This document shows, one piece after another, positions 1-11,072 of a DNA stretch of 64,000 bases. Source of the DNA: Cercophora sp. LCS_1 (taxonomy: Eukaryota; Ascomycota; Sordariomycetes; Sordariales; Lasiosphaeriaceae); contig JAPZLL010000037.1 in NCBI GenBank assembly GCA_036250225.1, positions 186,001 through 250,000 of the forward strand, read 5' to 3'. Each line of letters starts with the position of its first letter. Position 1 is the stretch's first letter. The notes under the pieces are model-generated. The model ran no database searches. It worked only from the letters and a program-made list of their open reading frames with translations, and had not been told where the DNA came from. Position numbers and translations under genes: made by a program.

Positions 1-1473
1 CGTCAAACTCTTGGGGTGTGATGGGCATGGGCCTACCAAGCCGTCCGTTGAGCGTGACCATGACGGCCAAGATGGACCAGAAGGTCCGCTTCCGGATCTC
101 AATATCCAGCGTCGTCTGACCGTCAGGCATCTTGACACCACGGTGCAGGTTGAGCTCGATGGCCTTCATGAGCGCAAAGTGGGCAATCGTTGACGAGCAC
201 CCCGGCTTGGGAAAGTTGCGTGTGTGGGCCGTGATCATGGCCAGCGCTTGCACCGAACTGACGGTCTGGGAAATGGCAAGGTCAAAGAACTTGCTTAAGC
301 TCCAGTGGTAGTGCTTGTTGGAGAAATCGTTGAGCTGAGCGTGCTTCTCGGGTTCTTGTCGGTTTCGAATGCCGTACTGGAAATAAATTGTCGCAAATAC
401 CATGTGAACAATGACCAACTCTGATGTTGTCGGTTTGAACGATGGATCGTCATATATACGGGTTAACTACAACTATTAGCGCCAGCCCATCGCCAGGCAA
501 AGATACCTACCAGTTGAAGGAAAGACGGCTTGTGTAGAATAGGAAGATATGGCGAAAGGGTGAGGAAGTACCACTCGGCGTATGTAAATGCGTCGGCCCG
601 AGATGGTAGATCGACGTTGTCAAGCTGGGGATTGACACCAAGAACAGACTGCAGGAAAGCCATGACAGATTTGTTATACAGGGGCGACCGGATTGGGGTG
701 CCCGGCGGGGGCTCGTCCATGTCGGGGGCATCGAAAGACGCAATGTCAATGGTGGTGCCCAGGATGGACAGCGTTGTCCCCTTGATCGAGCTGAGCGGCG
801 CGCTGTCTGAAGAGACACCGAGATAGCTGCCCGTTGGTCTCGACTCGAGCTGAGGGTGCCGTGCAATCAGCCCCGACCCTTGCTGCGCTTTCCTCTCACC
901 TGCCTCTCCCTTAATCCAGAGCGACCCAACCTGCTGCCACGGCGGACCGCTTGCGGGGTCCTGTACTGGGTTCCCAAGCGCGTCAAACCCAACGCCCGGA
1001 GGGTATGTGGTGTTGTAATTGGGCCATTCCCACGGTCGAACCTCAATGCCTTGCCCCAGGAGTAGCTTCTCGAGCTCGCGGATGTGGTTTAGCATCGCAT
1101 TTTTCTCGCGCTCGAGTTGCTGGAGGTAACCGCGCCGCTCGGTGCGCCCGGTGACGCGATCCGTGACATAGCATTCGAGGTTTTGGTTCGTGCAGTGGGA
1201 GCATCCCTCGGCGAGCGCATCGCATCGAATTTTTCGAACCTAGACATGGTCAGCGCTTGTGTGTCTTGTCTGTTTCAATTGGCGGCGTACTTTGCATCGG
1301 TCGCAGGCCTGCCCTGTCCGTGTGTATGATTGCAACTTGCTCTTGACGACGCTGGAAAAATCCTCGGCGCCACGCTCGAGGCGCGGCAACTTGACCTTGG
1401 GGCCGGGGGAGCCCTCGGGAGCGGCGGCGTCGCCAGCGTCGCTGGGCCGCTTCAGCGGGCGTGCTTGCGGCAT
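1..1473 (-). CDS. Zn2Cys6 fungal transcription factor, 3' end cut by window edge
   Basis: Exons on the minus strand: 1473-1291, 1239-511 and 466 to the left edge. Joining the first two restores a textbook binuclear zinc cluster, CDRCKVRKIRCD followed by CX6CX2CX6C (ACTG-free spacing CX2CX6CX6CX2CX6C overall), near residues 57-85; the 51-nt intron lies between K and V of the cluster. A linker and short coiled coil (MLNHIRELEKLL) follow. After a 44-nt intron comes the fungal_trans (PF04082-like) region, with LPILHKPSF, a helical stretch and RKRTFWSILAM. Proteins of this class are nuclear and activate or repress metabolic genes; the target is not readable. The stop codon lies outside the window. 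The start at 1473 is the first ATG in frame ahead of the zinc cluster. Confidence 0.9.
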
Positions 1474-2738
1474 CGCGATGGCGGCGGTCAGGCCGGTGCG
1501 TCAAAGTGCCGGGCCAGGACGGACAGAGGCGTCATGCAATCGACGCCGCTGGCAATTTGGCTGTTTTGTAATTGTCCCACGTCGTGATTGATGGATCAGA
1601 GGCGGGCGGGTTTTGCCGTTGCAGGTGGACGAAGAGATGGAGAATGCCGCGTTGCGCGCGCTGCAGCCGGAGCTTCCAGATTGCGGAGTGCACGTCGGGC
1701 TCGTCTTGGCTGCGCGGTGTCTGCTCGGGTGCTCGCGTCCAAAACGCCGGGTTCAGCTGGGCTCGGCCTCGGAACATTTTACCGCATCCGGGTCGGTTAC
1801 CGTGAGGTGCCCTGTTTGAGCAACAATTCAGACACGTGTTTTTCGTTGCTTATAACGGGGGTGTTGCTGGATGAGGGTGCCCCACATACTCAGAGCACCA
1901 GGCTTGGCAAATAATTACCCGGGCTAAAGTTGCAAGCAACCAGCGCGGAAAAGGTTGCAAGGTGCTTAGCTGTTTATCCCCCGCAAAAGTAATCCAGACC
2001 AGCGAAACCGTTGGTCCTACTGGGCAGTTGCTCCAAGGGGGTTACACCTCACTGTAATTCCAGCCAGAGACCAGGGGGCACGAACGGGACGACACAAATG
2101 AAAACACTCCGACAAAATTACCACTGCTGGTCAGATGGAACGTCTTGCCGGGCACAACGCGTTTGTTGATAGCGAGTCTGACGTCTTGGCGGGATTCTTC
2201 GGCCGGGGTGCGCGGGCGATCAGGTGGCGACAGCACTGGGGATGCAACAGGAACCCCGCTCAAAGGGTAATCACATTTCGATATCTCTGTTTTATCAGTC
2301 GGTAGCTCGAGGTTGATGCGAAGGTGGCAGATGGGGGATCAGCGACTCAAATTCCATATTGCCAAAATAATTTCGACTTCTCTCCCAGTCTCTCTGCTCA
2401 GCTGCTGGGAGGACTCCCGGCCCTGCCAGCTGGCTGCCAGGCCCCGCCCAGCTGCCGAAACTTTGAGCTCTGCCCCGCGGCCCCTCCATTGACGCCCATA
2501 CCGATCGATCTTGGGATCGCTGTCCTTGGCTTGAACAGGAGCGGTTTCCAACAGGATCAAAACCAAATTCTTCCGAATAAAGCGTTTTTCTCAGTTGGCG
2601 CCCGAACCAAATTACCTGCGAACCCAAGCATACTGTCGCTCCTCGCCTGAAGCCGGACCCGAACGACGAGCCCTCCGACAGCTCCTCGACCAGAGCTCCA
2701 ACACCAGCGCGCCCTTCAGGTCCGCCCGGTTCGCAACA
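1474..2738. other. Divergent intergenic region
   Basis: About 1.26 kb between the divergent zinc-cluster regulator and CGI121. The open frames here have no recognisable motif and biased composition. It should hold both promoters; no specific operator was identified. Confidence 0.5.
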
Positions 2739-3380
2739 ATGCCTCTAGAAACACTACAAATAGACCACCTTCCCTCAAACTGCCGCATCCATGCGGCCCT
2801 CTTCCGTGACGTCGCCAACGCCGACTTCCTCCACGCGCAGCTCATTGCGCGCAACCCCGATTTCGACTACGCCTTTCTAGATGCCTCGTCGGCGATATCC
2901 CACCTCCAGCTGCTCTCTGCGATCTACCGCGCCGCATGTACCCACATCGATGGGAATCTTCTGACCGCGACACCCCATTCCGAGATTGTGCTGTCCATGA
3001 GCCCAAGCAATAACGTGCGAACAATGACGCCTCCCAAAGACAGCCTTGCTAATGTTGAGTAGATCGCAGACGCCTACCGACGATGGGGGATACAGCCGGG
3101 AAAGACAAAAGACGTCATCGTTGTGAAGCTGATTGTCGAGAAAGAGGGAGAGCCAAGCCCAACGGCAGAGGAGATCTGGAAACAGTTGGTCGAGTCCATC
3201 AAAGGGACACCAGTCAAACTGTCGGACGAGGAGATAGGAAAGTGTACAGACTGGCCAAAGGTGCGGAAATACTATGGGCTGAACGCTGTGCCGGCTCTGG
3301 CGAAAGTACAGGACGAGGAGGTCAAGAGGAGGGAGATGGAGAGGCTAACCATCATGAAGATGGCGCTACGAGGGCTATGA
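2739..3380 (+). CDS. CGI121: EKC/KEOPS complex subunit Cgi121
   Basis: Two exons, 2739-3014 and 3063-3380, split by a 48-nt GT-AG intron (gtgcga..gagtag); 197 residues, the normal size for Cgi121. The product matches the family from end to end: LHAALF-like start (IHAALFRDV), F-x-YAFLDAS, the HLLSAIY helix, HSEIVLSMSPSNN just before the intron, and after it IADAYRRWGI and DVIVVKLIV. Cgi121 binds the kinase subunit Bud32 in the KEOPS complex, which makes N6-threonylcarbamoyladenosine (t6A) on tRNAs and affects telomeres; it also helps recruit tRNA. The frame extends upstream to 2595 without an obvious protein. The start at 2739 was chosen because the family begins within a few residues of this Met (MPLETLQIDHLP). 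Confidence 0.9.
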
Positions 3381-3496
3381 TACCGATTGAGAGCACTTGA
3401 AGGACACATCCCATGAGTGATTGAGAACACACTGAATTTCCCGTCCCTGGATGGTCTGACCACAGAATCGCTATGCTGACAAAAAAGAGGTCATTA

Positions 3497-4894
3497 TCAT
3501 GCCAGCCCAAAGAGGGCCTTCACCCGTCTCGCCACCTCTCCCCTCATGGCAGCCCGCCCACTCTTGGTCCTCTGCACGGCATCCCGGTTCTCGTGGGCCC
3601 TCCTCAACAGGTACTTCATACACTCGCCCGTCGACCCCCAGACCAGATACTTATACGCCTTGTGCCTCTCGCCCTTCCCAGCCACCAGCTCGCAGCTAAC
3701 CTCATCCGCCATGCCCTGCAACTGCGCAAACGCCACCTCGGCTCTTCCCTCTCCCCTCTCCAAAATCTCCCTCCCTTTCCTCACCGACTCAGCATTATGT
3801 GTAGCCAACACCATCTCAACCCTCGGAAATTCGCCCTTTCCTTGTAGTATGCCTCCCCACCGTCTCCTCATCACCGCCGCCGCAATGCCATCATACGCCG
3901 CATCCGTCTCCCTCTTAGTCCCCCAAATCACATCCCTAGGATCACTACCCAGATAAGCCCCCCTGACCAGCTTCACTCCCATAACCCACCCCTCGTTGCT
4001 CGCCATCTCCAAATGCCCCTTTAGTACCTCCGGCGTCCTCCGCAAATAAGCCTGATAAGTCCCATACACCACCGCCCCCTCCGTATTCCACCTCCGCATA
4101 TACTGCAAAGTCCAATCATCAATCCCACCCTGCACAGCCGTCTGCTCCGCATCAAACAACAACCTCACGCCCCTGTCCTTGGCCAGTCCACAAATCCGAT
4201 CAATCGCCGCTCCCAACTCCTCGCCAGCATCCAATCGTCTACTAAGCCGCCACAAAGCCTGCGATCCCGCACCAGTAAACTTCAACGCCACGAAATCACT
4301 CTCCGAAGCGAGCGCTACTGTTTCAAGCGTGCCGTTCATCCAGGGTGTGATCTCATCTGCTGAGGATGAAGTATCAGAGAGCGATGCAGACTCTGATTCG
4401 GAAAGGACGACTTCGCGTGCGTAGCCTAGGATGACGCCTTGAAACCCGAGCTTTTTGAGGGAGGTGATGGTGTGGCGGACTTCAGATGCGTTTTCGCCGG
4501 CGCAAAATTGGGCGTAAAAGGTGTGTTTGAGGAGGTATTTGAGGAGGGGGTTCTTGTCTGGGTTGAGGAGGGGGGATGTGGTGTTTGCGAGGAGGGACAT
4601 GAGTGCCAACGATGGAGGGAGGAGGAGAGGAGAGGAGGAGATGGTTGTTGTCATGAGGGTGCGGAGGACGGTGGTGAGGGGGAGGACGGAGAGGGGTGGT
4701 TGGCTGTTGTTTGGCTGAGAGAGGGCGGCATCGTCAAAGATGAGGTTCTCTGTGGCCGAGGAGCGGTTGGACGACGAGTGGAGGGCGCGGGAGGGTGCCA
4801 TTTTGGAAGCGTGTCGTCGTTGAGGGACCATCACGATAAAGATACCTGGTTGTTTGGTGAGCAGCGGCCGGGTGGCCAGTGATCGGGGCACCAT
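3497..4894 (-). CDS. PUT1: Proline dehydrogenase, mitochondrial
   Basis: Single exon, 465 residues from the ATG at 4894; the frame continues upstream to 5008 but without an ATG. The enzyme oxidises L-proline to pyrroline-5-carboxylate with FAD in the mitochondrion, the first step of proline catabolism. Visible signatures of the PRODH barrel: LLFDAEQTAVQ, VVYGTYQAYLRR, KLVRGAYLGSD, an LATHN strand, and the C-terminal LLRRAHENRDAV with the arginines that clamp proline carboxylate. The N terminus (MVPRSLATRPLL..QRRHAS) is Arg/Ser rich without acids, as in a mitochondrial presequence. It converges on CGI121 with about 115 bp between. It is near the usual length for fungal PRODH, and I see no damage. 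Confidence 0.95.
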   Translation of the reverse strand: MVPRSLATRPLLTKQPGIFIVMVPQRRHASKMAPSRALHSSSNRSSATENLIFDDAALSQPNNSQPPLSVLPLTTVLRTLMTTTISSSPLLLPPSLALMSLLANTTSPLLNPDKNPLLKYLLKHTFYAQFCAGENASEVRHTITSLKKLGFQGVILGYAREVVLSESESASLSDTSSSADEITPWMNGTLETVALASESDFVALKFTGAGSQALWRLSRRLDAGEELGAAIDRICGLAKDRGVRLLFDAEQTAVQGGIDDWTLQYMRRWNTEGAVVYGTYQAYLRRTPEVLKGHLEMASNEGWVMGVKLVRGAYLGSDPRDVIWGTKRETDAAYDGIAAAVMRRRWGGILQGKGEFPRVEMVLATHNAESVRKGREILERGEGRAEVAFAQLQGMADEVSCELVAGKGERHKAYKYLVWGSTGECMKYLLRRAHENRDAVQRTKSGRAAMRGEVARRVKALFGLA

Positions 4895-5628
4895 GGTGAT
4901 AGCTGCTGTTGATAGGTCAATTGGCACCTGGGTATAAGCGGAGAGACAAAGAGCAAGGCACGGGGAGGGCAAGCGATGGGGATGAATCTGAGTTTGCCCT
5001 AAATACACTCAGATAGACTCCAACTGGCCCGACATCGCAACCGACATCCGAATGCCAGACGCCTGCCGCCGCCGCAGCAGCGCCCGCCTGATTTGCTGCG
5101 TCACTGACGCGCCTTTGTCAAGGTTTCGCCCGGCGGGTCATGATGTTATTGCCCGTCCTTATCAGTGGTCACGTGGACCAGGGGCGTGTTGGGGGGAGCC
5201 GTGGGTAGCCGCAACCAGTGGGGATCATCCTCTGCCTCAAGTAGCTGCCGCTTGCATCAGACGAATCGAGAAGCTCGAGATGGACGTGGGGTAATGGGCT
5301 ACTGCAGCGTTGTCGAGTCGACCTGCAACATTCCTCCGGAAGCGACCCGTCGTGGTTGTGCGACAATCGACCGTCATCGCAAGTGCCGCTGGCCGGCCCA
5401 AGTGGTGCCGTCATTGGCCGCCGCGTCCAACCGGCCATGTCGGCGTCGAATTGCCACCAATCTCTTGGCGGCCAGAGCTGCGGTCCGAGTCGAGCGCCGG
5501 CTTCAAGCTATCAATCATGCAGACTGTCCCCGTGCCTCAAGCTCATATCATCCAGCGGGCCGACACCGGGAGTCCCATCTGCATCCGTATCGAGCGGGGG
5601 TCCATGGCTTACTACGGCACTTATCTGC
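4895..5628. other. Intergenic region upstream of proline dehydrogenase
   Basis: About 730 bp between PUT1 and the 3' end of the Tim17-family gene. A CACGTG palindrome sits near 5169. Several reading frames are open but show no known motif. Probably the PUT1 promoter. Confidence 0.45.
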
Positions 5629-6292
5629 TTAAGCCGCCGCGCCCGCCTTGTCTGTGTCGCCTCGAAACTGTCGCTTGAAGAACTCGATGTAGCTAATTGG
5701 TCGGCCTCTCGCGGCACCCAGAAGGTCCTGCAGTCCTCCGTAGACAAGTCCGACAATCAGGCCCTTCTTGGTCGTTCGGGCAGCCATCGGCAGCGAGAAG
5801 CGATCTGCCCATTGTTAGCGGATCTCAAGAAACCGCGACGATCGACCCACTCCACAGGCTGAGGGCGCCGGCCACCGTCACACAAGACGTCACGGTGTTG
5901 AGGAGGTCGGCCGTGCCACGATATGCGTCAAACATGTTTTCGATGCTCAGCATGGCCGTGGTAAAAAAGGCAATCTTGGAGCCCATCTTGATGCCCTCGA
6001 CAATGCCGCCGTAGGCGACGTGGTAGTTTTTGCTCTTGTGGTAAAGGTACCAGCCTGTCGTCGTATCAGGCAGCTTGTGTGCGTGCTCGGCGCGGAACCG
6101 CATGCCCGCCGTCTTGCTGCCCTGCGCTGTGCCAAGAGACAATCCGACGAGAAAGGATGCGCCTGTGGTCACGGGGATGCGTATCGGGGTTGGGAGGGAG
6201 AGGCGCGAGTTGCGGTAGATGTTGTCGATTTGCTCCTGCGTCGGGAACTTGCCCTCGGCCCGCAGGCGCTCTATCTCGTCGCTGCTGAGCAT
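5629..6292 (-). CDS. Tim17/Tim22/Tim23-family membrane protein
   Basis: Exons 6292-5851 and 5804-5629 (46-nt intron with a GCTAAC branch site); 205 residues. Gly-rich transmembrane segments of the Tim17/22/23/Pmp24 type are visible: TGASFLVGLSLGTAQGSK, YGGIVEGIKMGSKIAFFTTA, and after the intron KKGLIVGLVYGGLQDLLGAA. The join makes the frame SLW-N-RFSLPMAAR. An N-terminal soluble segment (MLSSDEIERLRAEGKFPTQ) precedes the first membrane span. Relatives act in mitochondrial inner-membrane import or in complex I assembly (TIMMDC1-like); which role applies cannot be decided here. The frame is open further upstream to 6466 but not conserved-looking, so I start at 6292. It is divergent from the gene at 6628. 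Confidence 0.75.
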
Positions 6293-6627
6293 TGCGCCGC
6301 CTTCAACAGCAACTGAGCTGTGAGCACATGGGTTTCGGCAAAGGTTCAATAGGTCACAGCAAGCCGCGAAGGTCGGAAACTGGTTCTCTTGGTGGAGTCG
6401 ATCGGGATGCAGCTCAAAAATCGACTTTAGCGGTGGCCCAAGCTCCTGGTGCCTGACGCGACCCACGCGTCGCTGCCCCTCGTATTGTACCTGGAACTTT
6501 CACTGGAGAGCATCCGTCCAGCGACGCAACACGTCGCACACCAGCCAGAGTCTCTCCGTTGAAGGTCTGCCGACTGTGCCCAGCTCTGTCCAACTCCTAT
6601 CAGGGACAATTGTTGCTTCAAGCCGCC
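6293..6627. promoter_or_regulatory. Shared divergent promoter region
   Basis: A 335-bp gap between two divergently oriented start codons (6292 and 6628), so both promoters must lie here or overlap 5' UTRs. No defined motif was picked out. Confidence 0.5.
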
Positions 6628-7103
6628 ATGGTAAAATCTCTCAAACACCCGTGGCTGTTACCCCGCTGACAATCCAGCCCCCACGCGCCACGCACAACCC
6701 GGTCGACGACCCCGAGTTCACCCTGCGATTGAAGCACGGCATACACACAGTCTTTCTCTTTGTCATGCCAGACTGGACCTTTGCCCAACTGTCAGCGGAG
6801 CTACTTGAGATCCTGCGCGATCGCTTCCCCGACGGCCTCCAGACCTCGACCGGCGCAAGCGGCCCACCGAAAACCACCGCCGTCCCCGACGACAACGACA
6901 CAAAAATTGTCTACGGTGTCCCGAGGAAAGCAGACGATCTGTCGAAAGGGTGGAGGAATCTCAAAGCGAGCGACGATGATACCCTGGCGAGCAAGAAGTT
7001 GACGGATCTGACGGCTGTCGCGTTTGCGTTGGTGGATCCTATGGATGACGACGAGGAGGTCGAGTTTGAGGTTGAGCTTCCAAGCTTCGAAGAGGAGGAA
7101 TAA
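6628..7103 (+). CDS. Small acidic hypothetical protein
   Basis: Best model: exon 1 is only the ATG (6628-6630, in a strong gccgccATGg context), followed by a 47-nt intron (gtaaaa..ctgacaatccag) and exon 2 at 6678-7103; 142 residues. Reading through without splicing from 6628 hits a stop after 13 codons. The protein has a hydrophobic KHGIHTVFLFVMPDWTFAQL strand-helix segment, LLEILRDRFPDG, TKIVYGVPRKADDLSKGW, and a very acidic tail (DDDEEVEFEVE..EEEE). This resembles a family of short hypothetical proteins from filamentous ascomycetes with a possible ubiquitin-like fold, but I cannot name a function. An unspliced alternative would start at 6576 and replace the first residues. Confidence 0.6.
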
Positions 7104-7379
7104 GTGCGGTTCGTTTCAGCATGGGCGTTTGGCGGAAAAACGGGATACATGCGTGGTCTGGATTGGCTTTACAAAGAGGGCGTTACGGTGTTGGGCGAGT
7201 TATGGCAAAGCGCAACATGCAGCAATTTCCGGGGAGAGTTGACACATTGGAATCATGGTCATGATCTCGAGCCTTGTCTCTTTGGGTGGGATATTACAAG
7301 CTATTTACAAAATCACAGGGCGATGATGCGAGTGCGGTCTGCGGTTGTCAGTTTCGCTCAAATCAATCGTCAGGACAAT

Positions 7380-8751
7380 TTACCCCTGACGCTTTGTTCC
7401 GTCGCTCTCCGTCTCGGACGATCTCCGTATCCTCCCGTCCATCGACTCCTTCTCGACCTCTATTTTTCTCGTCACCGTGATCCCGCTCTCCGATCCAGCC
7501 CTTTTCCTTCGGTCTTCTACCTCCTCTCCTACCACGGGTTGCCCCTCCCCTCCTTTGATCTTGTTCGCCAAGCGCGATGACTTGTGGCGCCCCATGTGTC
7601 GACTCGCATAATCCGGCGCGCGGTATACCGACGATGACGGGACATCAGCTGCGTTCTCCTGTAGCCCTTCCTGGCTACCACTCGTCGAGATATACGTCAA
7701 CGGGTAAACGGCTGCCCCGGCACCTGGCGTAACCCCCTCTCCCTTGAACGGCCCCTTGAGATCACTCCCCTCCCGCTGGTATCCGTCGCTCCTACTCTTT
7801 CTCGAAAGGCCCCCCACATTCCAGTGTCTCAGCAACGGCCGCAGTGTTGGCAGGCTGGCGCAGAGGATCCCACAGTTCAGCTCGACAATAGACCAGTATG
7901 CCGAAGGGACATTATCCCAGGTCGGGTCTGTCGTGTTGATGGCCTTGTGCAGCGAGAACAGTCGAACGATGGAGATGATGCAGGTGAAGAAACCGAGGCA
8001 AAAGATGGAAGTCACCAGGATCTTTTGTCGTCGGGGGAGGTGAAGCGACCGGATAGCAGGAAGAGGAACAGTGAAGACGATGAAGTCGGTGACGATGTTC
8101 ATAATAGAGGTGAGGTACCACACCGTCAGGCTGTCGATGCACACGGCGACCTGGCTAGGGATGAACAGCGAGACGGGGATGCAGGCGAATCCCACGAGAA
8201 CTTCCTGGGTAATGCCCCAGAGGGCGAGGAAAACGATGAGCACGAGGCAGACCTGGCGGGTGTAGCCTCCTTCTTGGAAGATGCGGCGGTATTGGAGGAG
8301 GAAGGACATTTTGGTGACGATTTGCGCGAGGTTGTAGATTGTCATTGCCGCAAAGAGACACTGTTCCCGTCAGATTTATCCACACAGAGACCCTGTGACT
8401 GTGAACGCACCTTGAGCTGCAGCATGTTAGCCTCATTCGAAACCATCCACACATGTCGGCCCAGCGCATATTTCGCCTCTGTCCAGTCAGCAGCCCTCCC
8501 TCAACAGGTGTGATGCAGCACTCACGAAGAATCGTCACAACCGACACCCCCAAGCTCAACACCTGCGCAACCGCAATAGTCGCATCATCAGCCCCAGGCG
8601 ACCTGACAATCGCAAAGCGCGTATACAGTCTGAGTCCCACAGCAATCGACGAAAGCGCCACAAAGGCAATCGACATGCCGACCAGGGTCGAAACCATCGA
8701 CTCGGCATCCAACACCGGATCATCCCCGGGGACGGGCATTTTGTCACTCAT
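7380..8751 (-). CDS. Fungal rhodopsin-domain integral membrane protein
   Basis: Exons 8751-8526, 8478-8411 and 8360-7380; introns of 47 and 50 nt; 424 residues. This is the seven-helix fungal rhodopsin-like domain (PF20684 type, often called Pth11-like or SAT-type). Helix 1 is VGMSIAFVALSSIAVGLRLYTRF, followed by the conserved DDATIAVAQVLS. The splice restores KYALGRHVW, then NLAQIVTKMSFLLQYRRIF, a long central helix set, and SAYWSIVELNCGILCASLPTLRPLL, the family hallmark near the last helix. The roughly 150-residue C-terminal tail is Ser/Arg/Lys rich and probably cytoplasmic. No retinal lysine is expected in this family. Ligand and partner are unknown; some relatives are involved in surface sensing. 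Confidence 0.85.
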
Positions 8752-10206
8752 CACATATCATTCCGGTTCTGACAAGATGACATGTCAGAAAAAAAGCCAA
8801 CAACCGTTTGTCCGATTCAACGTGGGCTGCACCACCCCATTTGTATCTCTCCGTCATGTCAAAACGCAGCGTAGCGCATCGCAACCCAGCCTGGCCTGGG
8901 CCTGGCCCTGTCCCGCCCCGTCCGTGCGGATTGGAACCGAAGCTGGCTTGCGAGCGAGTCAGGAGAAGGATGTGCGCCCCGCATTCGGGTCGGCCAGTCA
9001 CTCTTTTTTGGTCCCCAAGCAGAGCTGATCTCGCCGATTGGGACCGCGCTCAGTTTCTAGCCAGGATTCTGGGACCGGCGGCGCAAAAAAGGGGAAACTA
9101 AACATGCGGGGTAACCCAGCTTTTTTCTCTTTACTGCAAGTGGGAGTTCCAGGGGCAAATAAAGTTTGGGAGGGCCAATCTGACAACAGATAAACGAAAC
9201 AGTCAGGCCATATTTTATCTGCCGCGCTGTACCGTGCCGGGCTCATGTTCATGTGTTATGCTTGTTGGATTGGATTTTAATGGGGACAGGGGAAACGAGG
9301 TTTTCGTTTCTTGGGACAGAGGGTTGGATTTGGGAACTTTAGGGGCGCTAGGACGGACGGGGTGCAGCTAAAGACGTCCGAGCCAAGAAATGTCACACCT
9401 GCGCACTGACGCTTGCGCACCTCCCCGGTGCTGTGGCTCACCGAGATCGACCGCCCAGCCCAATCAGCCACGCGGGACCCTGGATTCTCCACAAAGTCGA
9501 CTGTCGGGTGACGCCTCGAGGTGAGGATGACCCGACGGAATGTGGGCTCGCAAAGGGAACTTCGATTCCAGCGTGTTTCGATAGTGATGCACTCGGCAGG
9601 GGTGACGGGATGTGGGGTGGTATTGGAAATGTCGGGAGTTGTGTTGAAACTACTGTGTGAGGCGGTTGGGAATTGTGGTGTTCCATTGCAGTTGTTTATT
9701 TGATGTTGTGGTGTGGCGAGGCGAGGCGGGACGTTGAAGCGGGATGTTGGGCGCGGAAGGCGGGATGTGGTGACGGCGCAACTCTGAGATCGGTCGAGAA
9801 GCCAATCGGATTGCGCATGATGTAAGCCGCTTTTCGAGTGCTGCAAGTAGAAAGAATTCGAGGGAACCCAAGATTGAATGCTCGCTTGGGAGTGTTGCGC
9901 GTCCTCGTTGCAAGTCGCCAGGTCAATATTTTGTGTGGAGGGCACATCGCGAAAAGGGGCTGCGACCACTTAGAACTTTAGCCCGTCGAAACCAATAGTG
10001 CACCGCACTAGTTCTTGACACGCGAAGCCGTGCCCAACGAACGAGCGCGGTAACAAGCGTCGCAATGGGCAATGTGATTGTTTGTCAGCTGAGAAGTTGC
10101 GCTACTCAGCACAATGCCCTTGTTCTGGCGTCAGGAGCGCCCCACCTCGCTTGTGCCTTTATGAATTCCATTATTCGCTGACCAATCATAACAAGCACAG
10201 AAAGCA
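8752..10206. other. Intergenic region between membrane protein and tRNA
   Basis: About 1.45 kb. A 230-codon frame (9969-9277, minus) lacks an ATG at its start and has no motif, so it is not called. The rest is the promoter side of the rhodopsin-domain gene. Confidence 0.4.
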
Positions 10207-10292
10207 GGTTGTGTAGTGTAGTGGTTATCACTCTGGATTTTGATTAGTCATAATCCATTCCAGTAACCCCGGTTCGAACCCGGGCACGACCT
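10207..10292 (+). tRNA. tRNA-Gln(UUG): tRNA-Gln (anticodon UUG), intron-containing
   Basis: The acceptor stem GGTTGTG pairs with CACGACC (one G-T wobble), followed by discriminator T at 10292. The D arm carries TAGTGTAGTGGTTATCAC, with internal box A. The anticodon stem CTGGA/TCCAG encloses TTTTGA; anticodon TTG is followed one base later by a 14-nt intron, then T and the 3' stem. The T arm CCCCGGTTCGAACCCGGG contains box B GGTTCGAACC. The intron sits at the canonical 37/38 position and would be removed by the tRNA splicing endonuclease. The 3' CCA is not encoded, as normal for eukaryotes. Confidence 0.93.
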
Positions 10293-10294
10293 AA

Positions 10295-10301
10295 TTTTTT
10301 T
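10295..10301 (+). terminator. RNA polymerase III terminator of the tRNA
   Basis: A run of seven T residues starts 2 nt after the mature tRNA end, the standard Pol III stop signal. Confidence 0.8.
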
Positions 10302-11072
10302 ACTCTTGTTTGGAGGTGGAGATGCCTCGTTTTGGTGACTCTGGGGTGAATAAACTTGTTTTATAACGGGATTAGAGCTTTGCCTTTATCAAGTGTGGTA
10401 ATACTGTGCTGGAAACGGAGATGACGACGCCGTCTCAGGAGGTGATCTTGAGATAAGACCTAGAACTAGCCTGAACAAAATTCCCTCCATATAGCTTCCT
10501 CGACCCTTAGATCCTTTGATGAAATAATGCGATTCAACTCTGATATTAGTGAACTTGCGGCATATCTTGCCGCATCGCATAAGCTGGAGTCAAAACACCC
10601 CTTCGCCGCTCAAAGGTTCGTATCTTCGGGGTCCAACCCGGTCAAATCAATAGGGATAACCTCTTTTAGATATGCACAATGATCCCTCGCAGGGACCATA
10701 CATGATCTCGTAAGACAGAACCAAAGCTATCGTCCTATCATTCTTTCCAAGGGCGTGGTAGCGTGGCTGCATGCAACTGCATGTCAACAAATCCAGTTAA
10801 CTACACCCCAAAAGGGTATCTCGGCGAGATAAACTTCCCAGTAAAGCGCTATTTCATGGGAACCGACATGTCACCTGTGTGTTCCATCCTGAGGCATTAC
10901 TCATCCTTTGGCTCCTGCCCAGCTCTCGTTTCCGTTTCTGACTTTGCGACTCGGCTGTGCCTAAAGTTCCAGGCTCTACTCAATCCCGAAGATCCCCTCC
11001 AACGAGCAAAGCCACACGCCCAACTCAAACCCAGCAAAATCCAACAAAATAGTTTCGCAGATATATACCAAC
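10302..11072. other. Intergenic region upstream of methyltransferase
   Basis: About 770 bp with no supported gene; presumably the promoter and 5' UTR of the methyltransferase at 11073. Confidence 0.4.

Noticed and set aside
9277..9969. 230-codon minus-strand frame
   Set aside because: Begins with GTG, has no motif, Ser/Pro/Arg-biased composition typical of non-coding frames in GC-rich fungal DNA, and no splice partners.
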